A DNA stretch of 64,000 nucleotides, taken from positions 38,343,360 through 38,407,359 of the forward strand of contig OX465583.1 of assembly GCA_950022655.1 (NCBI GenBank), read 5' to 3'. The translations under genes and the position numbers were made by a program. Every line of letters begins with the position of its first letter. The first letter of the stretch is position 1. Origin of the DNA: Alentia gelatinosa. Lineage: Eukaryota; Annelida; Polychaeta; Phyllodocida; Polynoidae. Shown piece by piece: positions 1-14,012 of this stretch. The notes below the pieces were generated by a model. It saw only the letters and a list, made by a program, of their open reading frames with translations, was not told where the DNA came from and did no database searches.

Positions 1-3000
1 CACTGTCGATATTCGTGTATGACTTGCTCCTCATTTGCACAAAACAAGCTAATCATCATTACCTCATTGTCGATCGGCAAGGATAGAAAAAAGAGGCAAC
101 CTTCACCAGCGCACCTCACACCCATTCCCTATATTCGCTGAGGGAGGGGGTGGTGCGTGTTCATGTGGGGTGAGGGTCGTATGGACGCAGAAGGGACACT
201 ACAGTGTAAGTCAAAGGCATGCCGTTGGGGATCGTAGGTGAGTGACTGGGTAAACATAATTAGCAGCAGGTTGAAGGTGAGCCGCTGGCGGGGCGCTGTG
301 AGCTGCTCACGGGGAGCTGTGATTGGACCACCCCTGACGGGAGCCGGGGCCGTGAGGGCCGGCTGAGTGCTCACGGGGGCCCCGGAGTACGCCGATCTCT
401 GCCAGGTGTGTCCCGTCAGTGCGCCCCGAGCGACCCCCACTCCCATCTCATCACCCAGCCCCCCACCTCCGCGGACTGACATCTCATCTGCAGCCAATAC
501 AAAACTTCACCTGCTATGTACTGTCTGTAGAAACAGCGCAGGGTATGCTTAGTCTATGTAACACGGTGAAAGTATTTGAGAAGGCTTTTTTTTGGTATAA
601 TTTCTTCTATTTTTAATGGTATGGCTTGATACAGAAAGCTTCAACAGGTTCGGGAAGGCCGACCCTCCACCTGGTCTTTCTTTACGCAAATATTGCTAGA
701 TATGTTTTTAAAGCAGGAGAGGGTCTCTGTATTACAATACAATTCGAGGCGAACAATCCCACATACTGTCAATAATACTGCCAATGTAGAGTTTTATAAT
801 TCTCATGCAAGAGTCATCAAGGGTACTCAAAAATATGTGCAAAGTCTTTTTCCTAGTTATTCTGTCGAAGCGACATCAAAGTTGTTAGCATCAGAGTCGG
901 ACTCTAATCTGTAGTTCCATTTCCTATAAAGAGCGTTGGGTGGGTTCAACTTTAGGGAATATATGTACAGCAAAGCTGGAGTTTTTGCAATAACATTATA
1001 TCCGTTTTCTAAAAGAATTTAAAAAATGCCTTATTCATCAATTACCGGTTTTGACACGCCCCGTATCTATGAATCGAGGCGCTATCAGCGCTGTGTGGTC
1101 AGCTGGAGTTCATGATACTTCCTCTTGACGTAAACGAGCAGGTGTGGCCGGTGTGAACAGCTCCTGCAGAAGTGACCTCATTGACCCGACTGACCTGCTC
1201 AACGCACGACCCACGCGGGTGTGGCCCTTCAAAGAGAACCTGGTCAAACTAAGTTAGGAGGAGGAGTGCTTGGGAGTCAGTGACCCATACTACACTCTCC
1301 CCCCAGAGTACGCGGGAACGTACTCAGTGAGCTGCTCGCTCCTACCTGAGCCTTGAATGAGCTGTACACTGCAGCGCTCTACTTGCACACCATACACACT
1401 CCGCGCTGCGTGAGAACTGCTCAGCTCAGCATTGTGTCAGGGAGGTGACATGCTGTCGTGTTCACGGGATTACTGAAGACCCGATATGGCTTAAAGGTCA
1501 CCATGGTTGTCTACAAATTTTGCCACCATGCAGGGCGTGTGACGGGCTTCACACATGGAACACTTATATGGACGTGCACTTGAACAATGCTACCCTGATA
1601 GTAATTTCACATGTGTTCTTTGAGTCGCTTATTTATCAACACAAAGCAAATTGTGATTGCTTGTTATCATTATTCAACATTCGTCTTGATTGTATTCTAT
1701 GGTTATCAGTGTTACCCAAGTAGTATAATTGTACCTGGAAAAGTAAACGCCAGCGTTGTTGGCTCGCATCTAACTGTATATAGAAGCTATTATCATCAGG
1801 GACAATTCGAACTCTTCCCAATGTAGTTTATCCTTATCTTTATATGTACACATACTATTCGAATATAATCTGTTGATGCGTGTGTCGGTGTTTCGCTAAC
1901 TCAGAAACTATGTGTGCACAATCATCTTTATACCTTGACTACAACTCCATTACTTGCTGCATTCGTTCTTTTTATAACCCATCCCATCGCGACGTTCATT
2001 TCGGCTCAATTCATCAAGCCGCTGTGACTGGGGCGTTCGTCCAGCAGGCAGTCTTCTATTTAAGAATTGGCTGAGGGTTGGGTGTGTAGACCGAGACGTG
2101 CAGTCGGTAGTGCAAAGTTTCCCATTCACCCTTTCAAGAAACACGCATCTCTGCATCACCCAGAGTTCAGTTACCAATGAAGACATCAAAGGAAACACCT
2201 GGGTCACTGAGGCTGCGTACAAACACGCCGACACGCGCTCGGATCAATCAAAGGGCAGACGACAAAGGATCCAGTGTCTATTTACAGAGCCAATCGATTT
2301 TACTTGTCTTCAGGATACTCTTATATCCCCTCAAATGCCGAAGTACCAGAGCCATCCAATCGTAGCTGCCACATGACATCAGAGGCAATTCATCAACTCG
2401 AGTAGTGAGGGTAAAGGGTAGAACAAAGTGGGAGATTGAGAAACAGAGGGGAATAAGGGAGAGGGTGAAAGGGTGGTCTGACTGTCAGAGGTCGAGGAAG
2501 ATAGAGACTTGGATAATATGGCAGTGAAAGGCAGTGTGACAGAGGAAATAAAGGGAGACAGACAAACACAAAGATGGAGAGAGACGGAAACACAGACAGA
2601 AAGTGCAGACAGACAGACCTAGTCAAACAGACAGACATGTGAATAAAAGGGGACACATCCAGGATTTGCATTAGATGGAGAAACGCTACTTAGGCCTGCA
2701 ACACAGCTGAGTTCACCATAGACATTATACACATGGGTCAGGGCCAAATTGGAGGTACATGTGCACCCGCTCCTCTAAATCATTCGGTGATATATGAGAA
2801 AGACAGGCAGACAGACATACAGGGAGGGAGGATACAAGGAACACGCAGTGATAGATATTATCATGGTACGGTAGAACCCAGCCAATTGCTCCTAATAACG
2901 TTCGTATTACCATCTCTGTGTTCTTGTTCTAAACAAAGACGAGGCGTTCATGAGAATGAGAAGTGGTGACTGAATATATAAAGACACAGAGATTCAATGA

Positions 3001-6000
3001 AAAAAAAACACATACACATGGACATGATATTTTGTCTATTCCATTAGGGTGCATACGGTAAGTATAAAAGGTGATAGGGAAGACGGAGATCCTAAAACGG
3101 TACAACAACAGATACACATGCCAAATTTGGGTATTTGACAGTAGAAAGTAAACAGGCATAAATCCTCGCGTGTTGGCAATAACATCTAATTCGATTTCAA
3201 CCCAGACAGTCAGCCTATTGCTGGAACAGCTGCGAGTGGCAATAACCGTGTCCGAGTAAGGCGGTATTACTCAATCAGCCTTGCTGCAAAAAGCGGAAGA
3301 GTACACACCCCAAACTTATTAGAGGCCATGGGGGAGCGTTTACACCAGTCTCCTGTCACTGCATGCAATATATCGTGAGGCCAGAGGCAAGTTGACAAGC
3401 CTCACCAGTGTGCTTTGGCTGCCGGCGTTATTAACGATGCCATGAATTATTGATGTCCCCGGTTCCGTAGAAACAAGTGATTAATTCCTTTCCCAACAAG
3501 AACAGCCACGGAATGCCTTTTAAGGTGAAAGTAAAAACCTGACATAAAAACAGGAGTCATTACTGGCTGTTTTGAAGCAGGTGGCGGGTTTCATGCTGCC
3601 TCTGTGTGGTGCTTTTTTACTGTCTTGGTCGTTCATCAATTGTATGGCCAATATACGAAGTTCTTGGCGTAACTGGAGACATCGTTAACGGCATTTCTTT
3701 TTCGTCGTAGACGATTAATATCGTGTACAGTGGTTCGATATCCAGGAACATGTGGCGTTAAATGACATGGTGATGACATTTTTCTTACAAACTAATTGAC
3801 CATCTGATACTTACACATAGTATTAACCACATTCAGCCGACCCAACTGTTGCTTGCTATGGAGGTTTCCAATAAACGCAGGGCCAAATATGCGACAGGGG
3901 TTTCTCATAAGAATGATTCACACGATCTCGCTTGTTTTTCCTCTTCTTTTCGAGCTATCCTACTTAATGTTACTCGCTACACCTACATCATTTCTGTTGG
4001 GAAACAATACTTTTCATATTGGGAAAGGGAGATTTGAGGAAGCTGACTCTCCCCTCCTACAGGATAAGGCCTTGTGATTTAAATTAGAAAAGAAATACTC
4101 TTAGTTATATTTTTATCATGTTAGTAGTCTGAGCTACAGCGTCTTATAACATCATGAAATGATGGGTATATATGTTAGACGAACTCTATGTATGAGTAAC
4201 AATTTGTTTTGTCTTTTGTTTAAATTCAGCACTTATAAAACATATTCTAATTTTCATGTTCAAGTAACGATCAATATATGAATAACATGGCAGATAAAGA
4301 CCTTCGGCATAAACATTATGCTTTAGCTCTTGTTTGCTTTGACTGGAGAACAACCAAATCTCAAACAGATGGATTATTCGTTGATAAGAATATCTTTGGT
4401 TGTAAATACCTTCATAGCATCCCTTTTTTTAAATTTAGTTCCTAATTAAGAACGATGTAGGAATATGCATTATCTAACGGAAATCAAACACGTATAATAG
4501 ATACCTGGATAATGAAAGTAACATACATGTAGAAAGATACAAATATATATACCGAAATACAAGTCAAGCTTAATTCCAGATAAAAACACACATAGAAGTC
4601 GTTTAGTACCACATCCCTCTTGAATTCGAAACCACGCTTGAATTAGAGTTGTTTCCTGGTGGCTGGGTTTTCAAATTAACGTGGTTTACAGTATGATGCG
4701 AACCGTAAACCGGCGTAGAAAGTAATAGGGCAGGAAATGTTTTGTAGCAGGCACCAGACGACAATGCGCAACCTGAGCGGACACAAATCCTCATATCAGC
4801 GTAATGGCATTCCAGGTCCCGCCTAAAGTGGATCCCAGGCATGGTCCCCACACGTAGCAGGAAAAGCCCATCCCCACGTGACGACTATATCTCTGCCTCG
4901 CGGGCTTACTTTTCACAGATAAAACGAAATACATGTACAACTGCGCTAAAAGAAGAGTCGCTACAACAAAAACTACACCAGGCTTCCATTCCGTCAGGGC
5001 TATGATGAGAGTTTGACGTCATACATAAATGGCGTTCTTGGTCTTTGTCTATGAGATAAGATTTTTGCTTCATTCTTCATCTTAGTGTTTGATTAAAGTA
5101 GCCGTAATGTACGGGATATTTTTGTTTCGTATAATGGCTTCCCTCCATAGTGCTCTTTTTTTCTTCTGTATGTTGAGGTACCACCTACTGCTACCGTTAA
5201 CATATCACCATGAATTTCCATAGTGTAATAATGAAGGCTGGGTATGCCCTAATTTGATGAGTACACAACGTAGTGGAAGTAGTGTGATAGGACCCCTCGC
5301 CCTAGAGTATTGCGGAAGTATCATTGCCCATGGTATTATAAATCTAGAATAGAACTTGGTACTGTGGAATTTACTCGACAATAGGGATGACTCTGTGGTG
5401 GTAATGGCGGGAGAGGTTTGGGGTGCACCGGGAAGGGGGTTCTTACGGGAATTGTGAAGAGTAATTTAGAAAATGACTAAAGAACCCAGCCTGGTGAGTT
5501 TGGGACTGTGTTGATGGAAATCGTCACATTATGGTCTCATTAACGCCAGATGTGTTGTGCGATGCACATAGCCACGTGACCTATGTGCAAGCATCAGTGA
5601 CAGATACGTGTGTAAACTATGGCCCAGTATGGAACAAGGGTTTCTGTTAATAGCAACGCCCACTGTGAGCATCGTGACTATTGGAAAGAGTGGGTCATAT
5701 CATCTACATGTCCTAAAAGTATAATGTATGGTACAGCTAACAGCATATGTATTGTACTGATGTTCTACTTCTTTTAATAGATGATTTAGCCACTATATTT
5801 CAGATGTTTACAATCTGAGACTATAATATAGTAAGCATTTTGTGATGTTCGTCCCACAAAGTGAACTGGCGTACAAAAGAAGTATTTTTACCCATATGTC
5901 GCCTCTGATTACTATACAGAAAGAGGATGTATACATTATACTTTACCAACTCTTCATTCCTGGAAAATAAGAGAGTCATACCAGGAAGCTCACGGATGAA

Positions 6001-6100
6001 TATATACCTGACATAGATAAATCCAGTGGCGTATCTATATAGAAAGGGGAAGAATATATTCATAGCCATATGTCACATCATTATCTAAACAAATGAGGTA
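1..6100. other. Non-coding stretch, no supported gene
   Basis: Open frames here are short and lack splice context or recognisable protein similarity. The GC-rich patch at about 280-500 could be CpG-rich exon or promoter DNA, but nothing confirms it. A purine-rich low-complexity tract with GA and ACAG repeats lies at about 2430-2640. If the convertase gene at 13.2 kb continues leftward, this stretch may be its intron. Confidence 0.5.
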
Positions 6101-6162
6101 TACCTTTATAATGGGTGTGGGAAAACTCAAGATGCAGAATATCAAGGTCCATCTATACAGAG

Positions 6163-6590
6163 TCAGTAAGCGAAATAGAGGGAAACTATGTTCCAGTGAA
6201 GGTATGTCAAAGTTACGAGATAAGGATCGAAAGAATTACTACCCGAGGCCTTGACCGAGGGTAGTAATCTGCCCTCAAATATCGATAAAATGGGAGATTT
6301 CTTCACTTGCGATAGTCCAAGAAGCCACGGCCACCTTTATCGAGTAACTCCAACCGCTATGTTTTCTTCCCGCCGATTTCCCGCCGGTTCCCTTGCAACT
6401 CTGAGTGTTGCTAGGCGTGCTGCTATGCGGCAACGTCACAGCGACGTTATAGTCGCATTGAAGTAGTCAGAAAACATCAGCCTGAGACGAAAACGGCACC
6501 CTACATAACTCATAATAACTGCACCCCTAGCAGCAGTGTGTAACTATACATTGTTCTCCAATGGGTATATAGGAATATCTTTTTTGTCTG
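6163..6590 (+). repeat. Decayed foldback-type repeat, relative of the 42.56-42.97 kb element
   Basis: It opens with AGAGGGAAACTATGTTCC and closes near GGGTATATAGGAATA. The same landmarks, in the same order, flank the element at 42.57-42.97 kb, along with a shared CAAATATCGATAAAA segment and a GACGAAAACG motif. A short hairpin (ATTACTACCC / GGGTAGTAAT) at about 6235-6268 occupies the place of the larger hairpin in the other copy. No coding capacity is seen. It is probably a non-autonomous DNA element; the superfamily is unknown. Confidence 0.6.
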
Positions 6591-6599
6591 ACTCAACGA

Positions 6600-9500
6600 C
6601 AGAAAATAGAACACAAACAAGACGTTCATGTCAAAATGAACAGGAGGAGTATAAAGTCTTACTACTGTATGTTTTATGTCGTACAACAACATTGTGTTAT
6701 GAATGTTTTGTTACCATATTAAAGACAGCTGACGATGTTTCCTCTACAAAACAAGGACAAAACTTATTATCAGCCATGGTTAAGGATCCCAATGGGATAA
6801 TTTGAACATGTGGCATTGTTTAACATCCGACTGTTTATATAATAAAACACCGACTCATGTCATGGGACTTGTGGCCAGAAAGGTCGCTAAAAATGCTGAT
6901 GCAATCCTAACAGAACGACCGCGACTGATATAGACAAGGAAATTCTTCCTTCCAGACGCTCCTCAAGTGTCTATATGCACAGTTCGATACTTGAAATAAA
7001 AGAAAGGTGTATGCGTGCACATGTGTACATGTGAACTGGTGGATTTGCAACCATGGGTGTGTCAAGGATGCAGAGAGTAACTGGTGCCTGTTAGTGCATG
7101 TTTATCCAAGTCTATTATCTATTTCAATACTATAATGCTTGGTCCGTCATCTGGTTCCAATATAGCTATAATGCAAGGCAGCTTCAATTGAATTCCACAA
7201 TTACAGATATCAACCTGTGGAAATTGGAGATAATCAATGGACGAATAAAATATTTCATTGACATACTAATCGGGAATAGGTTGTGCTTACTATCAGTGGT
7301 AGTTAATTGAGGTGTTTGTGTGTGATGGTGGCTTGGAGAGGGGGCATTTGGGGGTGACTATGCCGGGCAGTACGGGTTTGCGTCCAGACGGAGGAGTATA
7401 AGCTTAGAGTAATAGGAAATGTTTAAAGTAGTACGTGGATAAAGTGTCTGTGCGCAGGGGGTGGAGGTGTGTGGTGGGGTTGTGGGATGGCTGGCATGTC
7501 CAGACAGGAGGCTTGGGGCAGACGGAGGGGTTAGGCACGTCAGGTTAGGTTGGTATTCGCCGCTTCCGCCAAGTCGCATTACAAATTTTTTTTTAAATAA
7601 GGGGGTTTTAGTGCTGACGGACATTCGTAATAGGAGATCTTGTAAATTTCAATAACTTTTGACTGAAATAAGATACCGGGAATGTGTTTTAAGATATATG
7701 CCCTTTAAGACGAATTGAGATATCGAAAAACAATTTTAAGATATATTCTCTTCACCGTGGTTTATATTATGTACAGATTCAGCTGCTGATCACGCACCAT
7801 CGCTGGTTAATGCAGCTGATTACTCAGCATCCTGAATGCCCTTTCCCATGCTCCATTTTGTGTATATATTGGCACTGACTTATGTGACTCCGTGGACTAG
7901 TGCTAAATGCATATATATAAACAAACTCGATCTATACGGATATCTGCCTATGAGAGCGTTAGTCGGTGTACGTGCACGCCATGCATGCAGAACTCTCAGA
8001 CACCCCCTCCCTCGTCTCACGACCATCTCTCCGCACAGAGCACCAGGGTGGCGGCCGGGGGGTGAAGATATAAACATGACAGGGGCTTAGCATCTGGACA
8101 AGCCGTAAATATTGATCCTAGCACCACGGGCACGAACCTGATCTTCGCCCACCCGCGCCGGGGCCCCAGCATGCCACAGGCACCTAGTGCTGGATACTTC
8201 TTCTGGAAATATGTTGATTCTTTTATGTAGCAGGAAATCCAGGCAATGAATCATATGACTAGGAATTCGCTACCTTGTTCATACGGGCTATGGGGATGTT
8301 TGTCAATGAAAAATGCCACAGTAGTGTAGGGGAATATACAGTAGGTGTCTGGTTTCTAATCATACACGCAATGATATATACAAGCTCTGTATAAATATAG
8401 GAACACTTGGTCTTCGTCTATTTGGCACTTTTGTGGTGCTACATGTTCGGACCCTTTGTGCACCACGAAGAGATGTTGCCCCAGGCAGAATTCTTTGCCG
8501 TAAGGCAAATCAATATGTTTGTGCACTTCAAATCTTACCCCCACCTCATTCACTTATCTCTCAATACCTAATTCCGCCTAAGTGCAACAACAAGCAGGAC
8601 AACTTAAGCTGAGAATTCCTCGGATTGCTATGCAGTAATCGTATTGTATGATGAAGTGCTTTAAACATTACAACGTTATATCATCGTAGAATGCTATGTA
8701 ATATGTTAACACTGTGGGGCGCGGTATGAAGAAAGCGTTCTCTGTTGTTTATCAAACCTTAGATGTGTCCGGAAAAAATAAACTCAAGCTTTTAAGTTTG
8801 CGTGAAATCTAGATCTACCTATGTTGTCTTATGCCATTCTATACAGCATTGACACAAAAAGAACACATACAACTGGCTGTTAAATAGTACGCAGTCGATG
8901 TGCTTACATTCGAGCAGTTAGCCTTGGGTTATTCTGTGAATGTGGCTTTCTCTCTGTAGGCACAAGAGCTAGCCCCGCCCCACTCTGTCAGCTGCGGAAT
9001 TTAGCCTTCCCTCAGAAAGCGGCGCCTCTCACCCTGCTAATCCCCTCAGACGAAAAATGACATTTTGGATAATCACCCACGGCGTGTATGCACTGTGTTT
9101 ACGCCTATAGCTCTTAAATCGATCCAGTAGCTGGCACAACAGCTATATACAAGTAGCAAAACTAGATAGAAGTCTCAAGTGTTTGACCTTTGAACTTTGG
9201 GGCATGTGCGTGCCACAGAGGCCAGGCGGTAATGTCGTGGCGGCGCAAAATCCTGGCGACACTGCGTTAAATTAATTTACCTCGGCGTCTGAGGAGATAC
9301 ATAAGAGATCGATAATTGTGCTTCCGGCGTCACGACTTATAACAAACGCCGCAGGAGGTGTGGAGACACGACTTCCTGGTGGGAAGAGACACGCTGTGCT
9401 TCTGGTGCCCTCTGGTGTGGGTTTCTAGAGCGTGTTTTGACGGGTTCGTCACTAATTGTAGCCATCGTTTGGCGTCTACTCAGCATCTTTGGATGCTGTG

Positions 9501-11310
9501 TTGACGTGCTGAGAAGAATCGTATACAAGCCGCGCCCAACAAGCTCATCGGTATATATGCACATGTACAAAGTGGACGTTTGAAGGACTATATGACTGAT
9601 GCGATACCTGAAATAACGGCAGGTAGCACTTTGCAGATATCGGTTAATGGGCAACTCTTAATATTGCCCATAGAACTATTCAATGCAGTGAAAGAGGAAC
9701 TTATGCTAGGTACATAAGGTCCAATATCATTCACACCCATGGAGAGGGTAGTAAAATGCCTTCTATAATGCTCCAGTAGGAGGAATTTATTTGCATAATC
9801 CCAAAAGAGAACGGTGTCCATTAGATCTTCTCATTCACGAGGGCCATTTCTTTCATTGATTCTCCTCTCATATAAAAGGACTGGTTGGAATAGACTTTGT
9901 AAATAGTATCATCACAAGAATGAACCCTAGGGAGAGAGGGGGGGGGGTTGTTTGTGGAACTTTGTCCTTCGACAACTACCACTACCAGAATCATGGAAGT
10001 AAATAAATGTACATTAATTGTCTTAACGGTTTCCCGCATACATATCTGATAACGATTTATTTTATTATGGGGACCTGATATGATTCAAATGACATCAATA
10101 TCATTGACCATATTGGAAATCGTGAATATGTACGCATTGGCTTCATTACGGCTTAATAGGACTTCTATAATTGCTGTTAATTGCCATCTTCAATGGGAAA
10201 AGTTTGCAAGTATATTCATAAGAATTACCCTAATATTTGTGCATGGCTTAGTTCGTGTTGGACTTTCCTCCGAACCCCTTCAGACATAATTGCGCAGCCT
10301 CGAGACCACGTGCGGTCTGCGCATCACGCATGTCCATAAAGAACTTCCGCTTTCGGTTGCGACAATGACTTTACGATAGCGGTAACGGTTTGCGGCGTGT
10401 GTACAGGGCGGTTATAAAGCACCCCGGCATGCGCATAAAGAGCGACAGGGCGGCGCCACCAATACTCACACAGATTACCTCGACCCATGCCGGGCCCTGG
10501 AGACGTAAAGGTGCATATATCCCCCGCATAATGCCCATAATCCCCTCGTGTAAGAGAAACGCTCATTCGTTGGAAATAAAATAGGGTTGCGGAAAGCTGC
10601 GAATTGTCTGATTGCTGATCTGCCGTTTGAGCAATTGTGGGCTGTAACAATAGGCTTAATAAGGCGTCAATAGGCCCAGTCGCTAACGGGGGGGTTGGAA
10701 AATAATCGTTGGAAAATTAACCTCAGTTCAGATAAGTGTCATTAGCACTAGGCTATTGTTATAGCCACATGTTATTTCTGCATGCCTTATGTCATGGTGT
10801 CTTTACGGCTTTATACTATTTATTTTGTTACATATTACTCCTTAAGTCTTCATATGTTACAATGCACACTATGTTTGTATTATATAAGGATTTATACATA
10901 TTTATAAATTCTCAGAACTTCACGTCATGCGCATATTGTAGTCATTATATCGATGACAGGAAGGTAAAATGGGCCAATTAGCTGTTATATCTAATGAATT
11001 AAATAAAGTAAACTGTTGCAGCTGCTGCCACGTGAGAAACTAGAAATAGTTCCTAATGCCACATAATCGATGGAACTAATGGCAATCACTGTTTACTGAT
11101 CTTATCCATGTTTAGACTGCTTAAAAGTCTAAATTTAGACTGCTTAAAAGGTATGCAATATTTACTATAGTGTTTACAGTTTAAACCTGGTTCCTAAATA
11201 CCAATATTCCCGACCCATAGGAGACTAAGCTGGGTAAAACGTCCAATACAAACCTAAATATACCTGCATATACATGTATATGTCTATATACATACAGACA
11301 GACACACAGA
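6600..11310. other. Non-coding stretch, no supported gene
   Basis: I see no exon with splice signals and recognisable protein content here. The only notable simple feature is a G-run near 9943-9952. It may be intron of the convertase gene at 13.2 kb or intergenic DNA. Confidence 0.45.
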
Positions 11311-11311
11311 C

Positions 11312-11476
11312 ACACATACATCCATACATACATACATACATACATACATACATACATACATACATACATACATACATACATACATACATGTACATACATA
11401 CATACATACATACATACATACATACATACATACATACATACATACATACATACATACATACATACACACATACATA
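11312..11476. repeat. (CATA)n microsatellite
   Basis: A tetranucleotide CATA/TACA tract runs almost without interruption for about 150 bp, with one TG interruption near 11389 and ACAC-rich edges. It creates spurious frames rich in Tyr-Val-Cys-Met or Tyr-Ile-His-Thr on the two strands, which should not be annotated as genes. Confidence 0.97.
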
Positions 11477-11984
11477 TAGCTGCGCAGAGTATCCTATTAT
11501 CTAGTGTCTAGAGTGTGGGGGCGTGCCAGAGGTGTCGCTCGCGCATGCCACTGTCTCGTCCTTTCTGTAATCTCACACCTGCCGTCCGTGCCCGTCTTCC
11601 ACCAGGGAAATGTCTGCAGTGGGGCAACACTACGCCCTAGAGGGATGTGTGTATGGCAGGAAGGTGTAGGGAAGAAACGTGGTCTAGAGGACCAAGTGGG
11701 TCTGGAGACTGTAGACCGCATGCCACCTGACACTGATCTCCAGGTAACAGCAGCCGCTGCCAGGTGCAGTGCCTGTGTGGCTGAAACTGTAAGCTTGGAT
11801 ACCCGCTCAGCTAATCTGCTCATGGTGTTTCTTATACATGATAGACACATCAGGTATCTGCTTATATTACATAACTGGAGTCTTATTGCTTCTCCTCATA
11901 GTAAAACGAGAGAAAATAAAGCGTATGTAATATTATTATACCTTTGGCCTGTTACCGAGATGTATCTTTAAATATGGACAAAAG

Positions 11985-12035
11985 ACCTCGAACGGCCATT
12001 CCTACGGACTCAGTATCCACGTTTTCTTTTATTAC
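11985..12035 (+). repeat. Short copy of a repeat shared with 28.55-28.61 kb
   Basis: The segment beginning GACCTCGAACG and continuing through TACGGACTCAGTA to CACGTTTTCT matches 28546-28597 closely. At 28.5 kb the same sequence forms the right arm and flank of a foldback element. Here only that side is recognisable, so this is probably a truncated or diverged copy. Confidence 0.55.
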
Positions 12036-13225
12036 CATGGTAAGTTAGTGGTTGCGCCTTCGGCAATATTCTATGGCTGTGAAGTTGTATCGGTGGCAAA
12101 CTATCATAAGTCTCATAAGTCTAACTTTCAATTGTTGTGGCCACAATGTACAATGACCATGCAAGCATGTATAATCATCCTCTCTGTAATCACTCCCGTG
12201 TAATCGATAGTTTGTGGGAAGATCACAGTAGATGGTGAAACATGTTGGCCGCTAGCCAGCGATCCCAAATAAGTAGCCAGACAAGCCACTCAAGGTGTGG
12301 AGCAACTCCCCGCGGAGTTACCGCGCGGTGTTCGGGTTTTAGAGTTGAAAAAGAGTACAGCCACCACGGGCAGAGCAGCTTCTGTTTACATATGCCGTAT
12401 ACACTTAACTTGGTAGGCCGAACGTGAGCCCCTCAGTATGCCTTTATGCTGTAGGCCGAGCGACTCGATCTCCTCTGTGGGGCATGCAACAATACCGTGA
12501 TGTGTCTTAAAGGCTTGATTCGAACGTGCACGCTGGCTTCTTCACTCGCTTTATCCCTTTTCGTGGTATTTTCTATTTCACTAGCTTACTCATTCGTCTG
12601 ATATTGTATAAATCGGCAGGTACGCATAAGCCCTCGCAAGGAAAATGTTGATCCACCCACCCCACCCCTCTAAATTCGTAGTTGATGGTCTTGCTTCTAT
12701 ATTTCACTGGGTGTCATATAGGGTCTGTTTTAAACAACACTGTTGTTGGCAGCTTGTTTTTCAATCCAATTTTATCTGTGGCCGTTGACATAGTAATCCA
12801 CAAGTGACAATGTGCTCCTAATCAAAAGCGCCAATTAACCAGGGGATCTTTCTCCACGCGGATCCCATGTCCAGTTTTATTATGAAACTCATGAAGGAGT
12901 GAGTATAGCGTTATTTCACAGGTACGGTCGATTATGTAACCATATTATTTTCAATCACATAGGGTCTAATATCGCGAGAGTATATCCTCAAAGCTAAGAA
13001 AATGTGTATGTCGTGTCTATATGTCACAGAGAAACCATTATCTTATATCGCCTGCAATAACTTCCCAATCAGCACTTTGCTTTTCTCTTGAAAGAAGTAC
13101 TGTGACATTGGCGCTGGAACTTATCATATGAAACGTGAGCAGAAATGACGGAACTTTTGTGACTGGAGTACTCCAGAAAGTTTCTGGGTAGACAAGTCTA
13201 AGATAAGTAGTAATGTGTTGCTTAC

Positions 13226-13429
13226 CTTTCCAAGGCTGACAAAGCCATGTGCTTTGGCGATGACCTCTGCATCTCGAAAATCTCCATCAATGTGTACTGC
13301 CCACTTGTTAAGATAAACTCCAGTCTGGGTAGCTTCATCCAATGTATTAGCTGCTACTGAGCAACAGCATGACAAAACAAGGAGCAGGCTTAGAGAGAGT
13401 ACCAACAGCCTAGGTTGGAGTCTTTCCAT
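13226..13429 (-). CDS. Furin/kexin-type proprotein convertase, first coding exon (signal peptide and start of prodomain)
   Basis: Proprotein convertases are secretory-pathway subtilisin-like proteases that cleave precursors after dibasic sites; an N-terminal prodomain acts as chaperone and inhibitor. This 204-bp exon encodes 68 residues. A basic start and Leu-rich core (about 1-27) form a signal peptide ending near Val-Ala-Ala, followed by a prodomain with N-K-W-A-V-H-I (about 41-47) and H-G-F-V-S-L-G-K (61-68). These are the signature of the furin/PACE4/PC5 prodomain. The start Met at 13429 was chosen because the signal peptide begins there; the frame stays open upstream as low-complexity Ala/Val. 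The exon ends in AAG followed by GTAAGC in phase 0, where furin-family genes also carry an intron. The catalytic Asp/His/Ser exons are not visible, so the paralogue (furin, PACE4 or PC5-like) cannot be decided. Confidence 0.8.
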
Positions 13430-14012
13430 GCTGACAGCGACAGTCTGCCTGCCGCTAGCACTGCTGGATTGGCACTGAGCAGCCTCCCACTTCATCCCAG
13501 CTACCACCACCACAGCCGCCGCTGCCGCCGCCACCGCCGCCACTGGAGCCCACGCGGTTACCACTCCCCGGGTTAGTAGCTGTGGTACACGAGCTCCTTC
13601 TCTGCTTGTTGCAAACTCTGCTACTAGCGCTGGGCAACACTCCCTGGCACACTAAACACATCCTCTCCTACATGGGCGGGTATTGCTTACATCCACCAAT
13701 GCCGGGGATTCCGCTTTTGTTATGGAAACTGGGAAAATGCGGCGAGAACAGTGAGCATACGCCGCCTGCCTTCCCAGGTGCACAGTACAGATGCCGTACA
13801 GATTCAAGCCAGGAGCCACCGAGAACTAGGTCAGCTCCTGAACTCTAGCCTTTGAACTAGATTCACGATCGCGTCTCCTCCAGTGGGGAGTTCCTCACTC
13901 GCACAGCAAGCATCGGCTGCTAAGCAGACGTACGTCTAGAGCGTCGTCATCCCTTTCCAATTATGAAATATGGAGAAGAGATAAACTAGATTGATAATAG
14001 TAGTTTTTTCCG
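13430..14012 (-). promoter_or_regulatory. Putative 5'UTR and promoter region of the convertase gene
   Basis: Upstream of the convertase start codon on the minus strand the DNA is GC-richer than its surroundings, with GCC/CCG trinucleotide-like runs at about 13495-13555 that would encode poly-Ala or poly-Gly in unused frames. I see no clear TATA box. Assignment as leader and promoter rests only on position. Confidence 0.35.

Noticed and set aside
129..497. Minus-strand 122-codon open frame in a GC-rich patch
   Set aside because: Low-complexity Thr/Ala/Pro content, overlapping open frames on the other strand, no splice context and no recognised motif.
11181..11504. Several Tyr-Val-Cys-Met and Tyr-Ile-His-Thr open frames
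   Set aside because: Translation of the CATA microsatellite.
11504..11971. 155-codon plus-strand open frame
   Set aside because: An antisense frame of similar length exists, the composition is not protein-like along its length, and no domain or splice support is seen. It is left out rather than called a gene.
13430..13564. Extension of the convertase N-terminus to an upstream Met
   Set aside because: The added 45 residues are poly-Ala/Val and Ser-rich and would precede, and so disable, the signal peptide; the Met at 13429 fits the family.
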